Assembly: GCA_015490695.1 (NCBI GenBank)
Contig: WFXK01000068.1
Span: 1-26,565 of the forward strand
Source of the DNA: Bacteroidota bacterium
GTDB lineage: Bacteria; Bacteroidota; Bacteroidia; SpSt-205; S141-50
Length of the DNA stretch: 26,565 bases
Direction: 5' to 3'
Under the pieces are notes generated by a model, which saw nothing but the letters and a program-made list of their open reading frames with translations, made no database searches and had not been told where the DNA came from. The translations under genes were made by a program, and so were the position numbers. This document shows, piece after piece, positions 14,342 to 21,103 of the stretch (positions are counted from its first letter, which is position 1; every line of letters begins with the position of its first letter).

Positions 14342-15048
14342 TACAAGGTGCCGTTGTTGCCATAGGGGGAGCTGTCGTTAGCGATGGTGCCGTTGCATTC
14401 GTCAAAGCGCCAATAGCCAACTAAGCCGGGTTCTGTCCCTGTTAAACGACGACACATGTCTCTTTTGATTTCTGTCTGAGTACGGGCATAATTCCATACT
14501 CGGACTTCATCAATCGTTCCAGGGAAATTAGGTTGTCTATAATCTTGCGATTTTCCTATTCTTGAGGCTGCCCAGCCTGTTCGCAGATTTCCCGAAGGAA
14601 TACTGCGGGAAGCGACTAAGATACCGTTTTGATATAAGCGCAACTGCGTGTTGTCTCGTACCACAGCAAGGTGCACCCATTGGTCTAAAGGAACTGGTGA
14701 AGGCGCATCTAAGTTATATTGCACGTTTGCAATGACCACAGAACCTCTTGCACCCCCCGTTGTAGAAGCAATCCCTAAGAAAATTCCCCAGAAATCAGGA
14801 GAAATGGTGTTAATAAACACGTACGTCTCTGGTCCATTATTAGGATAGGCATAAAGTTTAACCCAGCCTTCTATGGTTGCATTGCCTGTTAATTGAAGCG
14901 CAGAAGAGGGAGGGATTTCTATATAGTTACTAACGCCATCTAACTGCAATGCACAACCTGCTCCTACATTGTTTACTGAACTTTGGGCATAAAGAGTTGC
15001 CCACCAAACTAACTCAACAACCACCGAAGCAATAATACAGCTCCTCAT
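14338..15048 (-). CDS. Secreted LamG/jellyroll-fold protein, paralogue 1 (operon-distal)
   Basis: 236 residues. The signal peptide ends ...ATLYA, cut before Gln. The mature N-terminus QSSVNNVGAGCALQLDG leads into a Laminin_G_3/concanavalin A-like domain: NYIEIPPSSALQLTGNATIE, LDQWVHLAVVRDNTQLRLYQ, then GTIDEVRVWNYARTQTEI. The C-terminal block MCRRLTGTEPGLVGYWRFDE with DECNG, ending NNGTLY, is shared by all five paralogues. The mature protein has exactly three Cys (GCAL, MCRRL, DEC), so at least one cannot pair within the chain. There is no T9SS sorting domain or lipobox. It is the last gene of the seven-gene operon and follows the Kelch gene by 16 bp. Carbohydrate or protein binding at the cell surface is the general role of LamG domains; the ligand is unknown. 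Confidence 0.88.
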   Translation of the reverse strand: MRSCIIASVVVELVWWATLYAQSSVNNVGAGCALQLDGVSNYIEIPPSSALQLTGNATIEGWVKLYAYPNNGPETYVFINTISPDFWGIFLGIASTTGGARGSVVIANVQYNLDAPSPVPLDQWVHLAVVRDNTQLRLYQNGILVASRSIPSGNLRTGWAASRIGKSQDYRQPNFPGTIDEVRVWNYARTQTEIKRDMCRRLTGTEPGLVGYWRFDECNGTIANDSSPYGNNGTLY

Positions 15049-15064
15049 AACTTTTTATCGTTTT

Positions 15065-16237
15065 TTAAGGACAATAAGCCCACCAGTCTACAATAGGGGT
15101 GGAACAATTATGTCCAAGTCCCAAGTAGATAACGCCGTTGTAGAAATCACCAATCAAGTTATTTCTATTGCCACCAGGGAATACAGCAATAGGGTTCCAT
15201 GTGTTTGTGGCGATGTCATAATAATAGAACTGGCTTACGCAGTAACTTGAGTTGGAAGTATGTTCTCCAAAGACATAGATTCTATTGAGCGAAGGGACTT
15301 CTATTGCCCATCCGTCATACATTACATGGGGATGAGGAGCCAAGTTGGTCCAGGTATTGGTTGTTAAGTCGTATTTATAGAATTCAGAGAAGTAAGTACC
15401 TGCGTTATTGCCTGTGCCCATGTATAGGGCGTTGTTCATATAGGCGATGATGCCTATCCATCGTCCACCCGCAGGATAGTTGGCTATTAGAGACCAGGTA
15501 TCGGTATTAGGATCGTATCTTAGTACTTCATCCAAATCACCCAAGTTACTTCTTCCACCGAAGATATAGCCGTATTGTCCATCGGAGGTTCCAGGGGCAC
15601 CGCCCCGAGCAGAAGGCAACGGAGCAACAGCACTCCATGTATCGGTTGTAGGGTCATAAGCATATACATCGGAATAAAATGTAGTCCAATTAGGACCATG
15701 TCCCCCACCTACATAAATTTTTCCATTGATTTCAAAAACGAAGGGAAGCGTTCGTGCAACACCAGGGAAATCGGCTTTTCTTGTCCATGTTTGCGTGCAA
15801 ACGTCGTATTCCCACCAATCCTTAAAAACAGTTCCGCCCCAATCTCCAAAGCCAACATAGATTTTACCATTATAAGCGATTGCGACTTGGTTGTTTCGTG
15901 CAGGTAAAGGAGGGGTTGCTAAAGTACTCCATGAGTCTGAAACGCTACAAGTAAAAGCATTACAAGAGGTGTCTGCATTATCACATAAAGAAAGCCATTT
16001 AGTTCCGTTCCATACTTCCAAACAATGGGTAGTGACGTTGTAGATAACAAGTCCTTCGGGCACGTTGGTCATCGTGTCGCGCTGTGCTGTGGTCATACGA
16101 GGGAGTAAAAAGCCGCGTGTGCTGTCTTCTAAATGTAAAATCGCTTTAGGATGAGGGTTGTTGGTTCCTATCCCTACGTTTTGAGCGCTAACCACTAATG
16201 CCCAGCTTCCCATTAGGAGATAAGATAACGTTCTCAT
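15065..16237 (-). CDS. Secreted six-bladed Kelch beta-propeller protein
   Basis: 390 residues. The signal peptide ends ...ALVVSA, cut before Gln19. Residues about 20-85 form the Bacteroidota 'NVGIGTNNPHPKAILHLEDS' cap, followed by GFLLPRMTTAQRDTM and GLVIYNVTTHCLEVWNGTKW. The same cap is widespread in tail-fibre-like and T9SS proteins of this phylum. From about 100 come six Kelch repeats, each with 'NGKIYVGGG...' and 'Y(D)P.T.TW': for example NGKIYVGFGDWGG, NGKIYVGGGHGPNW, YGYIFGGRSNLG, NNALYMGTGNN, NRIYVFGEHTS, NGVIYLGLGHN. The N-terminal strand DSWSTLATPPLPA would close the last blade, as in classical propellers. The protein ends WWAYCP with no sorting domain. It interrupts the LamG series between paralogues 1 and 2 with gaps of 16-18 bp. 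It probably binds a ligand or partner at the surface. Confidence 0.9.
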   Translation of the reverse strand: MRTLSYLLMGSWALVVSAQNVGIGTNNPHPKAILHLEDSTRGFLLPRMTTAQRDTMTNVPEGLVIYNVTTHCLEVWNGTKWLSLCDNADTSCNAFTCSVSDSWSTLATPPLPARNNQVAIAYNGKIYVGFGDWGGTVFKDWWEYDVCTQTWTRKADFPGVARTLPFVFEINGKIYVGGGHGPNWTTFYSDVYAYDPTTDTWSAVAPLPSARGGAPGTSDGQYGYIFGGRSNLGDLDEVLRYDPNTDTWSLIANYPAGGRWIGIIAYMNNALYMGTGNNAGTYFSEFYKYDLTTNTWTNLAPHPHVMYDGWAIEVPSLNRIYVFGEHTSNSSYCVSQFYYYDIATNTWNPIAVFPGGNRNNLIGDFYNGVIYLGLGHNCSTPIVDWWAYCP

Positions 16238-16255
16238 GTTTATCCTGAAATTAAA

Positions 16256-16957
16256 TTAATACAAAGTTCCATGATTACTATTGGGGGTGCTGTCGTAAGC
16301 GAAGTTCCCTGCGCATTCGTCAAATCGCCAATAACCAATCAAACCGGGTTCGTTGCCTGTTAAGCGACGGCACATGTTTTTGCGGATTTCATTTTGACTT
16401 AGAACTCTATTCCAAATTCGTATTTCATCTATTTCACCTACGAAGGGTCTATCTACACCGACGATTTGTCTACCCATTTTTAAGGTAACAGGGGAGCTGG
16501 CATTCATACCATTTCCCGTTTGGAGCCCTACGGCGTCTAATATGCCATTGATATAAATGCGGTATTCTCGGGTGGTAGCATCCCAAGTGCCAGCGATATG
16601 GTACCATTTTCCAGCTTGCAAAACAGTGTTTCCCGTTAAGCCGGGCTCTGGGGTAATGCCATCAGCAACGGCTATCAGTACTTTATTATTACTTGAAATC
16701 CATAAACCATAATGGTCAGTGAATCGGTCCCATGCCCATTTTACTGCTATGGATTGGTGCTGAGCAGAACTATTCAATTGCGGTTTTACCCATGCTTCTA
16801 TGGTTAAACCGTTATAAGCGGTATTTAATGAAGGCGAATTGGGGACTTCTACATAGGCAATGCCATCAAATTGCAAAGCGCAGCCTGAAGCTGTGTTTGC
16901 AATATTACTTTGAGCGTTTAGGCTAAGCCATAATAAGAGTCCCAGAAACGTTTTCAT
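16256..16957 (-). CDS. Secreted LamG/jellyroll-fold protein, paralogue 2
   Basis: 233 residues. The short signal peptide MKTFLGLLLWLSLNA is cut before Gln. The mature start is QSNIANTASGCALQFDG. LamG strands: AYVEVPNSPSLNTAYNGLTI, EAWVKPQLNSS, GKWYHIAGTWDATTREYRIY, INGILDAVGLQTGN, GEIDEIRIWNRVLSQNEIR. The C-terminal block is NMCRRLTGNEPGLIGYWRFDE with DECAG, ending NHGTLY. As in paralogue 1 there are exactly three cysteines in the mature chain. The text TWDATTREYRIYINGI is the most typical LamG hairpin of the five. It follows paralogue 3 by 6 bp, the tightest gap of the cluster. No sorting domain is present. Confidence 0.9.
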   Translation of the reverse strand: MKTFLGLLLWLSLNAQSNIANTASGCALQFDGIAYVEVPNSPSLNTAYNGLTIEAWVKPQLNSSAQHQSIAVKWAWDRFTDHYGLWISSNNKVLIAVADGITPEPGLTGNTVLQAGKWYHIAGTWDATTREYRIYINGILDAVGLQTGNGMNASSPVTLKMGRQIVGVDRPFVGEIDEIRIWNRVLSQNEIRKNMCRRLTGNEPGLIGYWRFDECAGNFAYDSTPNSNHGTLY

Positions 16958-16963
16958 AGCCTC

Positions 16964-17707
16964 TTAGTATAGGGTTCCATGATTTCCATTTACCGAGCTA
17001 TCAAAGGCAGTAGTTCCTCGGCATTCGTCAAGGCGCCAATAGCCCGCCAAACCAGGTTCGTTGCCTGTTAGACGACGACACATATCCCTTCGGATTTCGG
17101 TTTGGGTTCGGGCATAGTTCCATAATCGTACTTCATCAATCTGCCCTTGGAAATACACTCCTGAGCCCGAAGCAAGCACAACTCTCCCAATGTAAAAGGG
17201 GTCTATGCGATTAGGAATAGTAGAAGGGGGAGGATTAACAATGTTTAAGGAAGTAGGTTGTTCTATTCCGTTAATGTACAATCGCATTTGTTGGTTTTCA
17301 AGGTTTACGGTACCTGTAACATGTATCCATTGATTTAAGGGAACAACAGTGGTTGTAACGGCATTAATCCCTCCCGGGGGGAGTCCGCTATTGGTTGGGG
17401 TGTAGACAGTAAATCGGAGGTTGCCTGCGGAAGTTAAAGCAAAGAAGAAGGTTGCAGCACCTCCTAAGGAAGTATTGTATTTTACAACGATAGGAGCGTA
17501 AGGAGAGACATAATTTTCTGGTTTAATCCACGCTTCTATGGTCATTTGTTTTTGTGTGCCAGCGAAGGGTGGATCGGGAATATCGCCGCAGTCTACGTAA
17601 GCATTTCCCGGGAAATCCAAAGCACAACCACTTGCAACGTTCTCAATAGGCGTTTGTGCCCAAGATAGCGAAGCCATCACAATAAAAGCCCCTATTATTT
17701 GCCGCAT
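16964..17707 (-). CDS. Secreted LamG/jellyroll-fold protein, paralogue 3
   Basis: 247 residues. Signal peptide MRQIIGAFIVMASLSWA, cut before Gln; mature start QTPIENVASGCALDFPG. LamG features: AYVDCGDIPDPPFAG, KQMTIEAWIKPENYVSPYAP, NQWIHVTGTVNLENQQMRLY, INGIEQP, GQIDEVRLWNYARTQTEIRR. C-terminal block DMCRRLTGNEPGLAGYWRLDE with DECRG, ending NHGTLY. Four Cys in the mature chain: the three invariant ones plus one in YVDCGD, a position also used by paralogue 4 (YVCMGD), so these two are probably closest relatives; both also share the QxPIENVxSGCAL start. Confidence 0.9.
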   Translation of the reverse strand: MRQIIGAFIVMASLSWAQTPIENVASGCALDFPGNAYVDCGDIPDPPFAGTQKQMTIEAWIKPENYVSPYAPIVVKYNTSLGGAATFFFALTSAGNLRFTVYTPTNSGLPPGGINAVTTTVVPLNQWIHVTGTVNLENQQMRLYINGIEQPTSLNIVNPPPSTIPNRIDPFYIGRVVLASGSGVYFQGQIDEVRLWNYARTQTEIRRDMCRRLTGNEPGLAGYWRLDECRGTTAFDSSVNGNHGTLY

Positions 17708-17724
17708 GATTATTGTATTTAGTT

Positions 17725-18477
17725 TTAATAAAGCGTACCATGATTAGCATTTGTTGTAGCGTCGAAAGCAATATTCCCTGAACATTCATCAAGGCGCCAA
17801 TAGCCAACTAAACCAGGTTCATTACCTGCTAAACGGCGGCACATGGTTTGACGAATCTCTGTCATAGTACGATTATAAGACCATAGACGCACTTCATCCA
17901 TGATACCTTCTAATTGGTTATCGGCGCCACAACGAGTACCACCTCCTGTTACACGAGCCGCTAAGCAAAACTGGGAAGGAGAATAGACAATGTCCAATGG
18001 CGTATTTGTACCAACACTTAAATAGGTGTTTAGTGCAACACCGTTCATATACATTTTTACTCTTCCCAACGTTGTAGACTGAGTCCCATCATAAACTAAA
18101 GCAAAGTGATTCCAACTTCCTTTATAATTAGTTAAGTCTGCAGAGACAATTCTTCCTGTGGTGCCCGCAGGAGGGAAAATAGCAAAATCCATTCTGTTGT
18201 TTAAAATTCGTAGTTCTATTTGGCGCTCGTCGTTACAATAAGCATAAGTAGAGATGAAAGTATAGAGGGTAGCATTACTGGTTTCAGGAATATAAAACCA
18301 GAATTCCAGTGTGAATTGTTTTCCTGGTCCTGCGATGTAATTATCTAAAACATCGCCCATGCAGACATAATCTTGTGGTGTGAATTCAAGGGCACAACCA
18401 CTGGAGACGTTTTCTATAGGACTTTGCGCCCAAACAAATAAACAAGTTAGCCATAGGGTCCCTATTATCCGTGCCAT
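17725..18477 (-). CDS. Secreted LamG/jellyroll-fold protein, paralogue 4
   Basis: 250 residues, the longest of the set. Signal peptide MARIIGTLWLTCLFVWA, cut before Gln; mature start QSPIENVSSGCALEFTP. LamG core: KQFTLEFWFYIPETSNATLY, SWNHFALVYDGTQSTTLGRV, MYMNGVALNTYLSVG, EGIMDEVRLWSYNRTMTEIR. C-terminal block TMCRRLAGNEPGLVGYWRLDE with DECSG, ending NHGTLY. It has seven mature cysteines, four beyond the shared three (VCMGD, YCNDER, FCLAAR, RCGADN), so extra loop disulfides are likely. Gaps to its neighbours are 17-18 bp. Confidence 0.9.
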   Translation of the reverse strand: MARIIGTLWLTCLFVWAQSPIENVSSGCALEFTPQDYVCMGDVLDNYIAGPGKQFTLEFWFYIPETSNATLYTFISTYAYCNDERQIELRILNNRMDFAIFPPAGTTGRIVSADLTNYKGSWNHFALVYDGTQSTTLGRVKMYMNGVALNTYLSVGTNTPLDIVYSPSQFCLAARVTGGGTRCGADNQLEGIMDEVRLWSYNRTMTEIRQTMCRRLAGNEPGLVGYWRLDECSGNIAFDATTNANHGTLY

Positions 18478-18495
18478 AGGATTTATTATTGAGGT

Positions 18496-19206
18496 TTAAT
18501 AAAGGGTGCCGTGATTAGCATTTGGTGTGGCGTCAAAAGCAATGCTGCCTGTGCACTCATCAAAACGCCAGTAACCAACCAAGCCAGGTTCATTTCCCCT
18601 TAAACGACGACACATGTTCGCTCGGATTTCTTCAGGCGTTAAAGCACGATTCCAAATACGAACTTCGTCTATCTGACCGTCAAAATATTCTGAAGCATAA
18701 GCCCATCCAATTCGTAGAGGACGATTAGCATAGTAAATATTGCCTGGCGACTTATGCGTCTTAGAAGCAACTTCAATACCATTGAGATAAAGCCTTAAAG
18801 TAGTACCATCAAAAGTTCCACAAACGTGATACCATTCATTTAAATCTAAAGTAGTATATGGAACTCCTACATAATCATAACAGCAAGAATATCCTCCCGA
18901 GTTTGTCGTAATACCAATATATAATATAGGTAGCGACGAAGGTCCAAAAGACAGCAAGTAGGAGATATAACTACTCCAATCATTAACCCCTTTTGCTAAG
19001 ATTTTTCTGTAGACTGATGGATAATTGTTGATTTTTATCCAACACTCTATACTGATTTGGTTAGGACTTAAACTGGGGTCATCAGCAACTTCTATATAAT
19101 CATCAATCCCATCAAATTGTAAAGCGCAACCACTTGCGACGTCTCCTACAGGACTTTGGGCAAAGAGAAAAACCACTGAAACCAGTATGATATACAAGAC
19201 TTTCAT
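18496..19206 (-). CDS. Secreted LamG/jellyroll-fold protein, paralogue 5 (operon-proximal)
   Basis: 236 residues. Signal peptide MKVLYIILVSVVFLFA, cut before Gln; mature start QSPVGDVASGCALQFDG. It has the most canonical domain start of the five, DGIDDYIEVADDPSLSPNQI. Further LamG blocks: SIECWIKINNYPSVYRKILA, NEWYHVCGTFDGTTLRLYLN, GQIDEVRIWNRALTPEEIRA. C-terminal block NMCRRLRGNEPGLVGYWRFDE with DECTG, ending NHGTLY. Six mature cysteines: the shared three plus SCC in GYSCCYDY and one in YHVCGTF. It starts 12 bp after the T9SS gene that leads the operon. Confidence 0.9.
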   Translation of the reverse strand: MKVLYIILVSVVFLFAQSPVGDVASGCALQFDGIDDYIEVADDPSLSPNQISIECWIKINNYPSVYRKILAKGVNDWSSYISYLLSFGPSSLPILYIGITTNSGGYSCCYDYVGVPYTTLDLNEWYHVCGTFDGTTLRLYLNGIEVASKTHKSPGNIYYANRPLRIGWAYASEYFDGQIDEVRIWNRALTPEEIRANMCRRLRGNEPGLVGYWRFDECTGSIAFDATPNANHGTLY

Positions 19207-19218
19207 AGTGCAATAGTA

Positions 19219-20946
19219 TTATAGTTTAACAAAAGGACGTAGCAGAACTTTGTTTCCTGAAGAGGTAAGGATTTCTAAATAATAGGTTCCTGCATTAAGG
19301 TGTTGCAAGGGTACTTGAAGGATACCACCATTGGAAGAAAGTGAATAAAGATTTTCCCAAACTTTCCCACCAACAATATTCCATATTCGGACCAATAGTG
19401 TTTTTTCTGTAGGCAGATAATAAGCAATTTGTAAATAATCTTTTGCAGGATTAGGATAGAATAGAATGGTTGGTTCACTGTTTTTAATGTAAACTACAGA
19501 AGAATAAAGAATTGTTCCATCCCACTTTACTACACGGAGTTGATAATAGGTGGCTACTTCGGCGCGATCTTTATAGTAATAACTTTTTTGTTCTGGTGCT
19601 GCGGGAATTTGTATAATAGGCACTAAGGTTTTTGGTGATTCTCCTCGTAGTAGTTCAAAATAACGGACTTCTTGGGGAGAATCTATTTCCCATTGTAACC
19701 AGTTATAGTCCCCTATACGGTAGCCTTCAAATCGGGTGAGAGTTGCTAATAGAGTGGCATCTTTAGCTCCTAAAATGAATTCTTGTCGTAGTCCTAAGGG
19801 GGTTGTGATGCGGATGTTGTCTATAGCAACGGATGGGTCTTGCCCAATTCCGTCGTTGTTATTCACCCAGCGGAAGGCAAACTGAAAAGCGCTGTTGTTG
19901 TTAGCAACTGCAGGTAGGTTCACTGTACGAGATACCCATGCATGGTTTGGAGGATTACTTACGCATTGCGTTGTTTTAGGAGGGTCATCTAAGAGTTGCC
20001 AAGCGGTTCCGTCAAAATATTCCACTATAGCGTTATCGTTTGTTCCATCGCCATTTTCAATGTATTCAAAGTAGAGCGTTAAATTGCTTCTTCCTGTTAA
20101 GTCCACAGTTGGGGAGATTAAACGCCGATTGGAAGCGACATCGCTGAAGGGTCCTCCTGCATTATAAGCAGCGCCTGTATTAAAGAACCCGTAGGCTGTC
20201 GGATAAGCGATGAACACACTACGGTTTCTATTAGGATTGTTATTGCAAGATTCTGAGCAAGGGGAGGTATCAAACTCATCGGAGCCGTAATACCATAGGT
20301 TTGGGTCTGAGCCGCTACCTAAGTCTTGCTCTATCCATGTTCCGTTTAGGGTGGTGAATCCTGTACCTACAGGTTGTCCATCGGGGCAGGTGCTGCCTGT
20401 GTTGAAGCCGAAGTCTTCTTGCCATAGGGTGGTTGCACCGCCGAAGGTACCTACCGTAATGCTTTTAGTTGTGACGGTATCATTGTTCCCTGCGATAGCA
20501 AGCCATGCTATGCAAGCCGTATCGGCATTGGTTGGGCGCTGGTAAAGCACCAAAGCGGTTTCATTGTTCGGGTTGACATAAGGGTTACCACCATAGAAGT
20601 ATTGTGCATCATAGGTAAAGGGACCGCTACTTACGGAAGCGATAAAAACACCGAAATAGCGGTCGTTTGAACCTAAACCAGCAATGTCGCAAATCGCGTT
20701 AGGTTGTTTCGTTACACCGTAGATGTGAACACCTTCAGGATTGCCCGTTACATTAAAAACTCTTAGCGAGTCTTGTAAAGAGCCATTGATGTTAAGGGCT
20801 AAGGTAAGTTGGTCTGTTGTGCTCCATCCGCCTGTAGGATACAAATAGGTACTGGTATCTCCAATAGGTGCGCCAGAAACAACCCACTGTGGCTGTGCAA
20901 AAGCACTAATACTCCCTATAATGCCCACTGCTATTAACCAAACCAT
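19219..20946 (-). CDS. T9SS cargo protein with C-terminal sorting domain, first gene of the surface operon
   Basis: 575 residues from the start I choose. The frame is open 15 codons further (to 20991), but the promoter -7 box (20971-20978) lies inside that extension, and the internal Met gives a clean signal peptide, MVWLIAVGIIGSISAFA, cut before Gln. The N-terminal half has beta-rich, Asn/Gly-rich text without a named domain. From about residue 180 a jellyroll resembling MAM/CUB-like surface domains is visible (LISPTVDLTGRSNLTLYFEY, AIVEYFDGTAWQLL, FQFAFRWVNNNDGIGQDPSV, AIDNIRI). A fibronectin-like stretch (YFELLRGESP...YYQLRVVKWDG) precedes the type A sorting domain ILFYPNPAKDYLQIAYYLP to the end (GTYYLEILTSSGNKVLLRPF). 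It is expected to cross the outer membrane by T9SS and be anchored or released. No catalytic domain is recognised. Confidence 0.88.
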   Translation of the reverse strand: MVWLIAVGIIGSISAFAQPQWVVSGAPIGDTSTYLYPTGGWSTTDQLTLALNINGSLQDSLRVFNVTGNPEGVHIYGVTKQPNAICDIAGLGSNDRYFGVFIASVSSGPFTYDAQYFYGGNPYVNPNNETALVLYQRPTNADTACIAWLAIAGNNDTVTTKSITVGTFGGATTLWQEDFGFNTGSTCPDGQPVGTGFTTLNGTWIEQDLGSGSDPNLWYYGSDEFDTSPCSESCNNNPNRNRSVFIAYPTAYGFFNTGAAYNAGGPFSDVASNRRLISPTVDLTGRSNLTLYFEYIENGDGTNDNAIVEYFDGTAWQLLDDPPKTTQCVSNPPNHAWVSRTVNLPAVANNNSAFQFAFRWVNNNDGIGQDPSVAIDNIRITTPLGLRQEFILGAKDATLLATLTRFEGYRIGDYNWLQWEIDSPQEVRYFELLRGESPKTLVPIIQIPAAPEQKSYYYKDRAEVATYYQLRVVKWDGTILYSSVVYIKNSEPTILFYPNPAKDYLQIAYYLPTEKTLLVRIWNIVGGKVWENLYSLSSNGGILQVPLQHLNAGTYYLEILTSSGNKVLLRPFVKL

Positions 20947-20970
20947 CGCTACTCCCCACTTTACCCATGG

Positions 20971-21001
20971 CAAATTTATAAGAAAAATCATTAACGCGCA
21001 A
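20971..21001 (-). promoter_or_regulatory. Promoter of the seven-gene surface-protein operon
   Basis: On the minus strand: TTG (20999-21001), 20-bp spacer, TAAATTTG (20971-20978), an exact Bacteroidota match. It leaves a 24-base leader before the ATG at 20946, and it lies inside the longer version of the reading frame, which argues against that longer start. All following genes have gaps of 6-18 bp, so this is probably the only promoter for 14338-20946. Confidence 0.65.
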
Positions 21002-21022
21002 CTAAGCTCCTTATTGGCTTAG
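21002..21022. promoter_or_regulatory. Inverted repeat next to the surface-operon promoter
   Basis: CTAAGC, nine bases, GCTTAG: perfect 6-bp arms directly upstream of the -33 element of the surface operon, with centre about 48 bp before its expected transcription start. The position suits an activator site. The sequence does not match a regulator motif I know, and 6-bp arms can arise by chance. Confidence 0.3.
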
Positions 21023-21083
21023 GTTTACAAAATCTTATTTTTGTTAGTTACGTCGTGATGTTTTAGAAAAACAATTATTTAGT

Positions 21084-21091
21084 TATTTTTG
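21084..21091 (+). promoter_or_regulatory. -7 box before the DUF2784-like gene
   Basis: TATTTTTG, a full match to TAnnTTTG, 12 bases before the ATG at 21104. A TTG at the expected distance is missing (TTTTAG instead), so the promoter is less certain than the others. Confidence 0.4.
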
Positions 21092-21103
21092 TAAAGGCAA
21101 CCT

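Larger units (their letters stand above)
14397..18618 (-). repeat. Five dispersed copies of a conserved 64-bp block in the LamG genes
   Basis: The DNA encoding the C-terminal block (about MCRRLTGNEPGLVGYWRFDE) is conserved between paralogues more than the rest of each gene. Copies lie at 14397-14460, 16315-16378, 17023-17086, 17784-17847 and 18555-18618, all in the same orientation and all exactly 64 bases without gaps. They are direct repeats about 0.7 kb apart (1.9 kb across the Kelch gene) and could support unequal recombination that adds or removes whole genes. The coordinates given span the outermost copies; most of the interval is not repeat. Confidence 0.7.

Noticed and set aside
14397..18618. 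Regular repeats considered as a CRISPR-like or satellite array
   Set aside because: Spacing is about 0.7 kb and each copy is in frame inside a gene; these are paralogous coding blocks.
20351..20545. Short plus-strand frames inside the T9SS, LamG, Kelch and feoB genes
   Set aside because: They are shadows of well-supported genes on the other strand, with no start context or recognisable protein text.
20947..20991. Longer start for the T9SS protein leading the surface operon
   Set aside because: The promoter -7 box lies inside this extension, so the longer protein could not be translated from that transcript; the internal Met gives a typical signal peptide.
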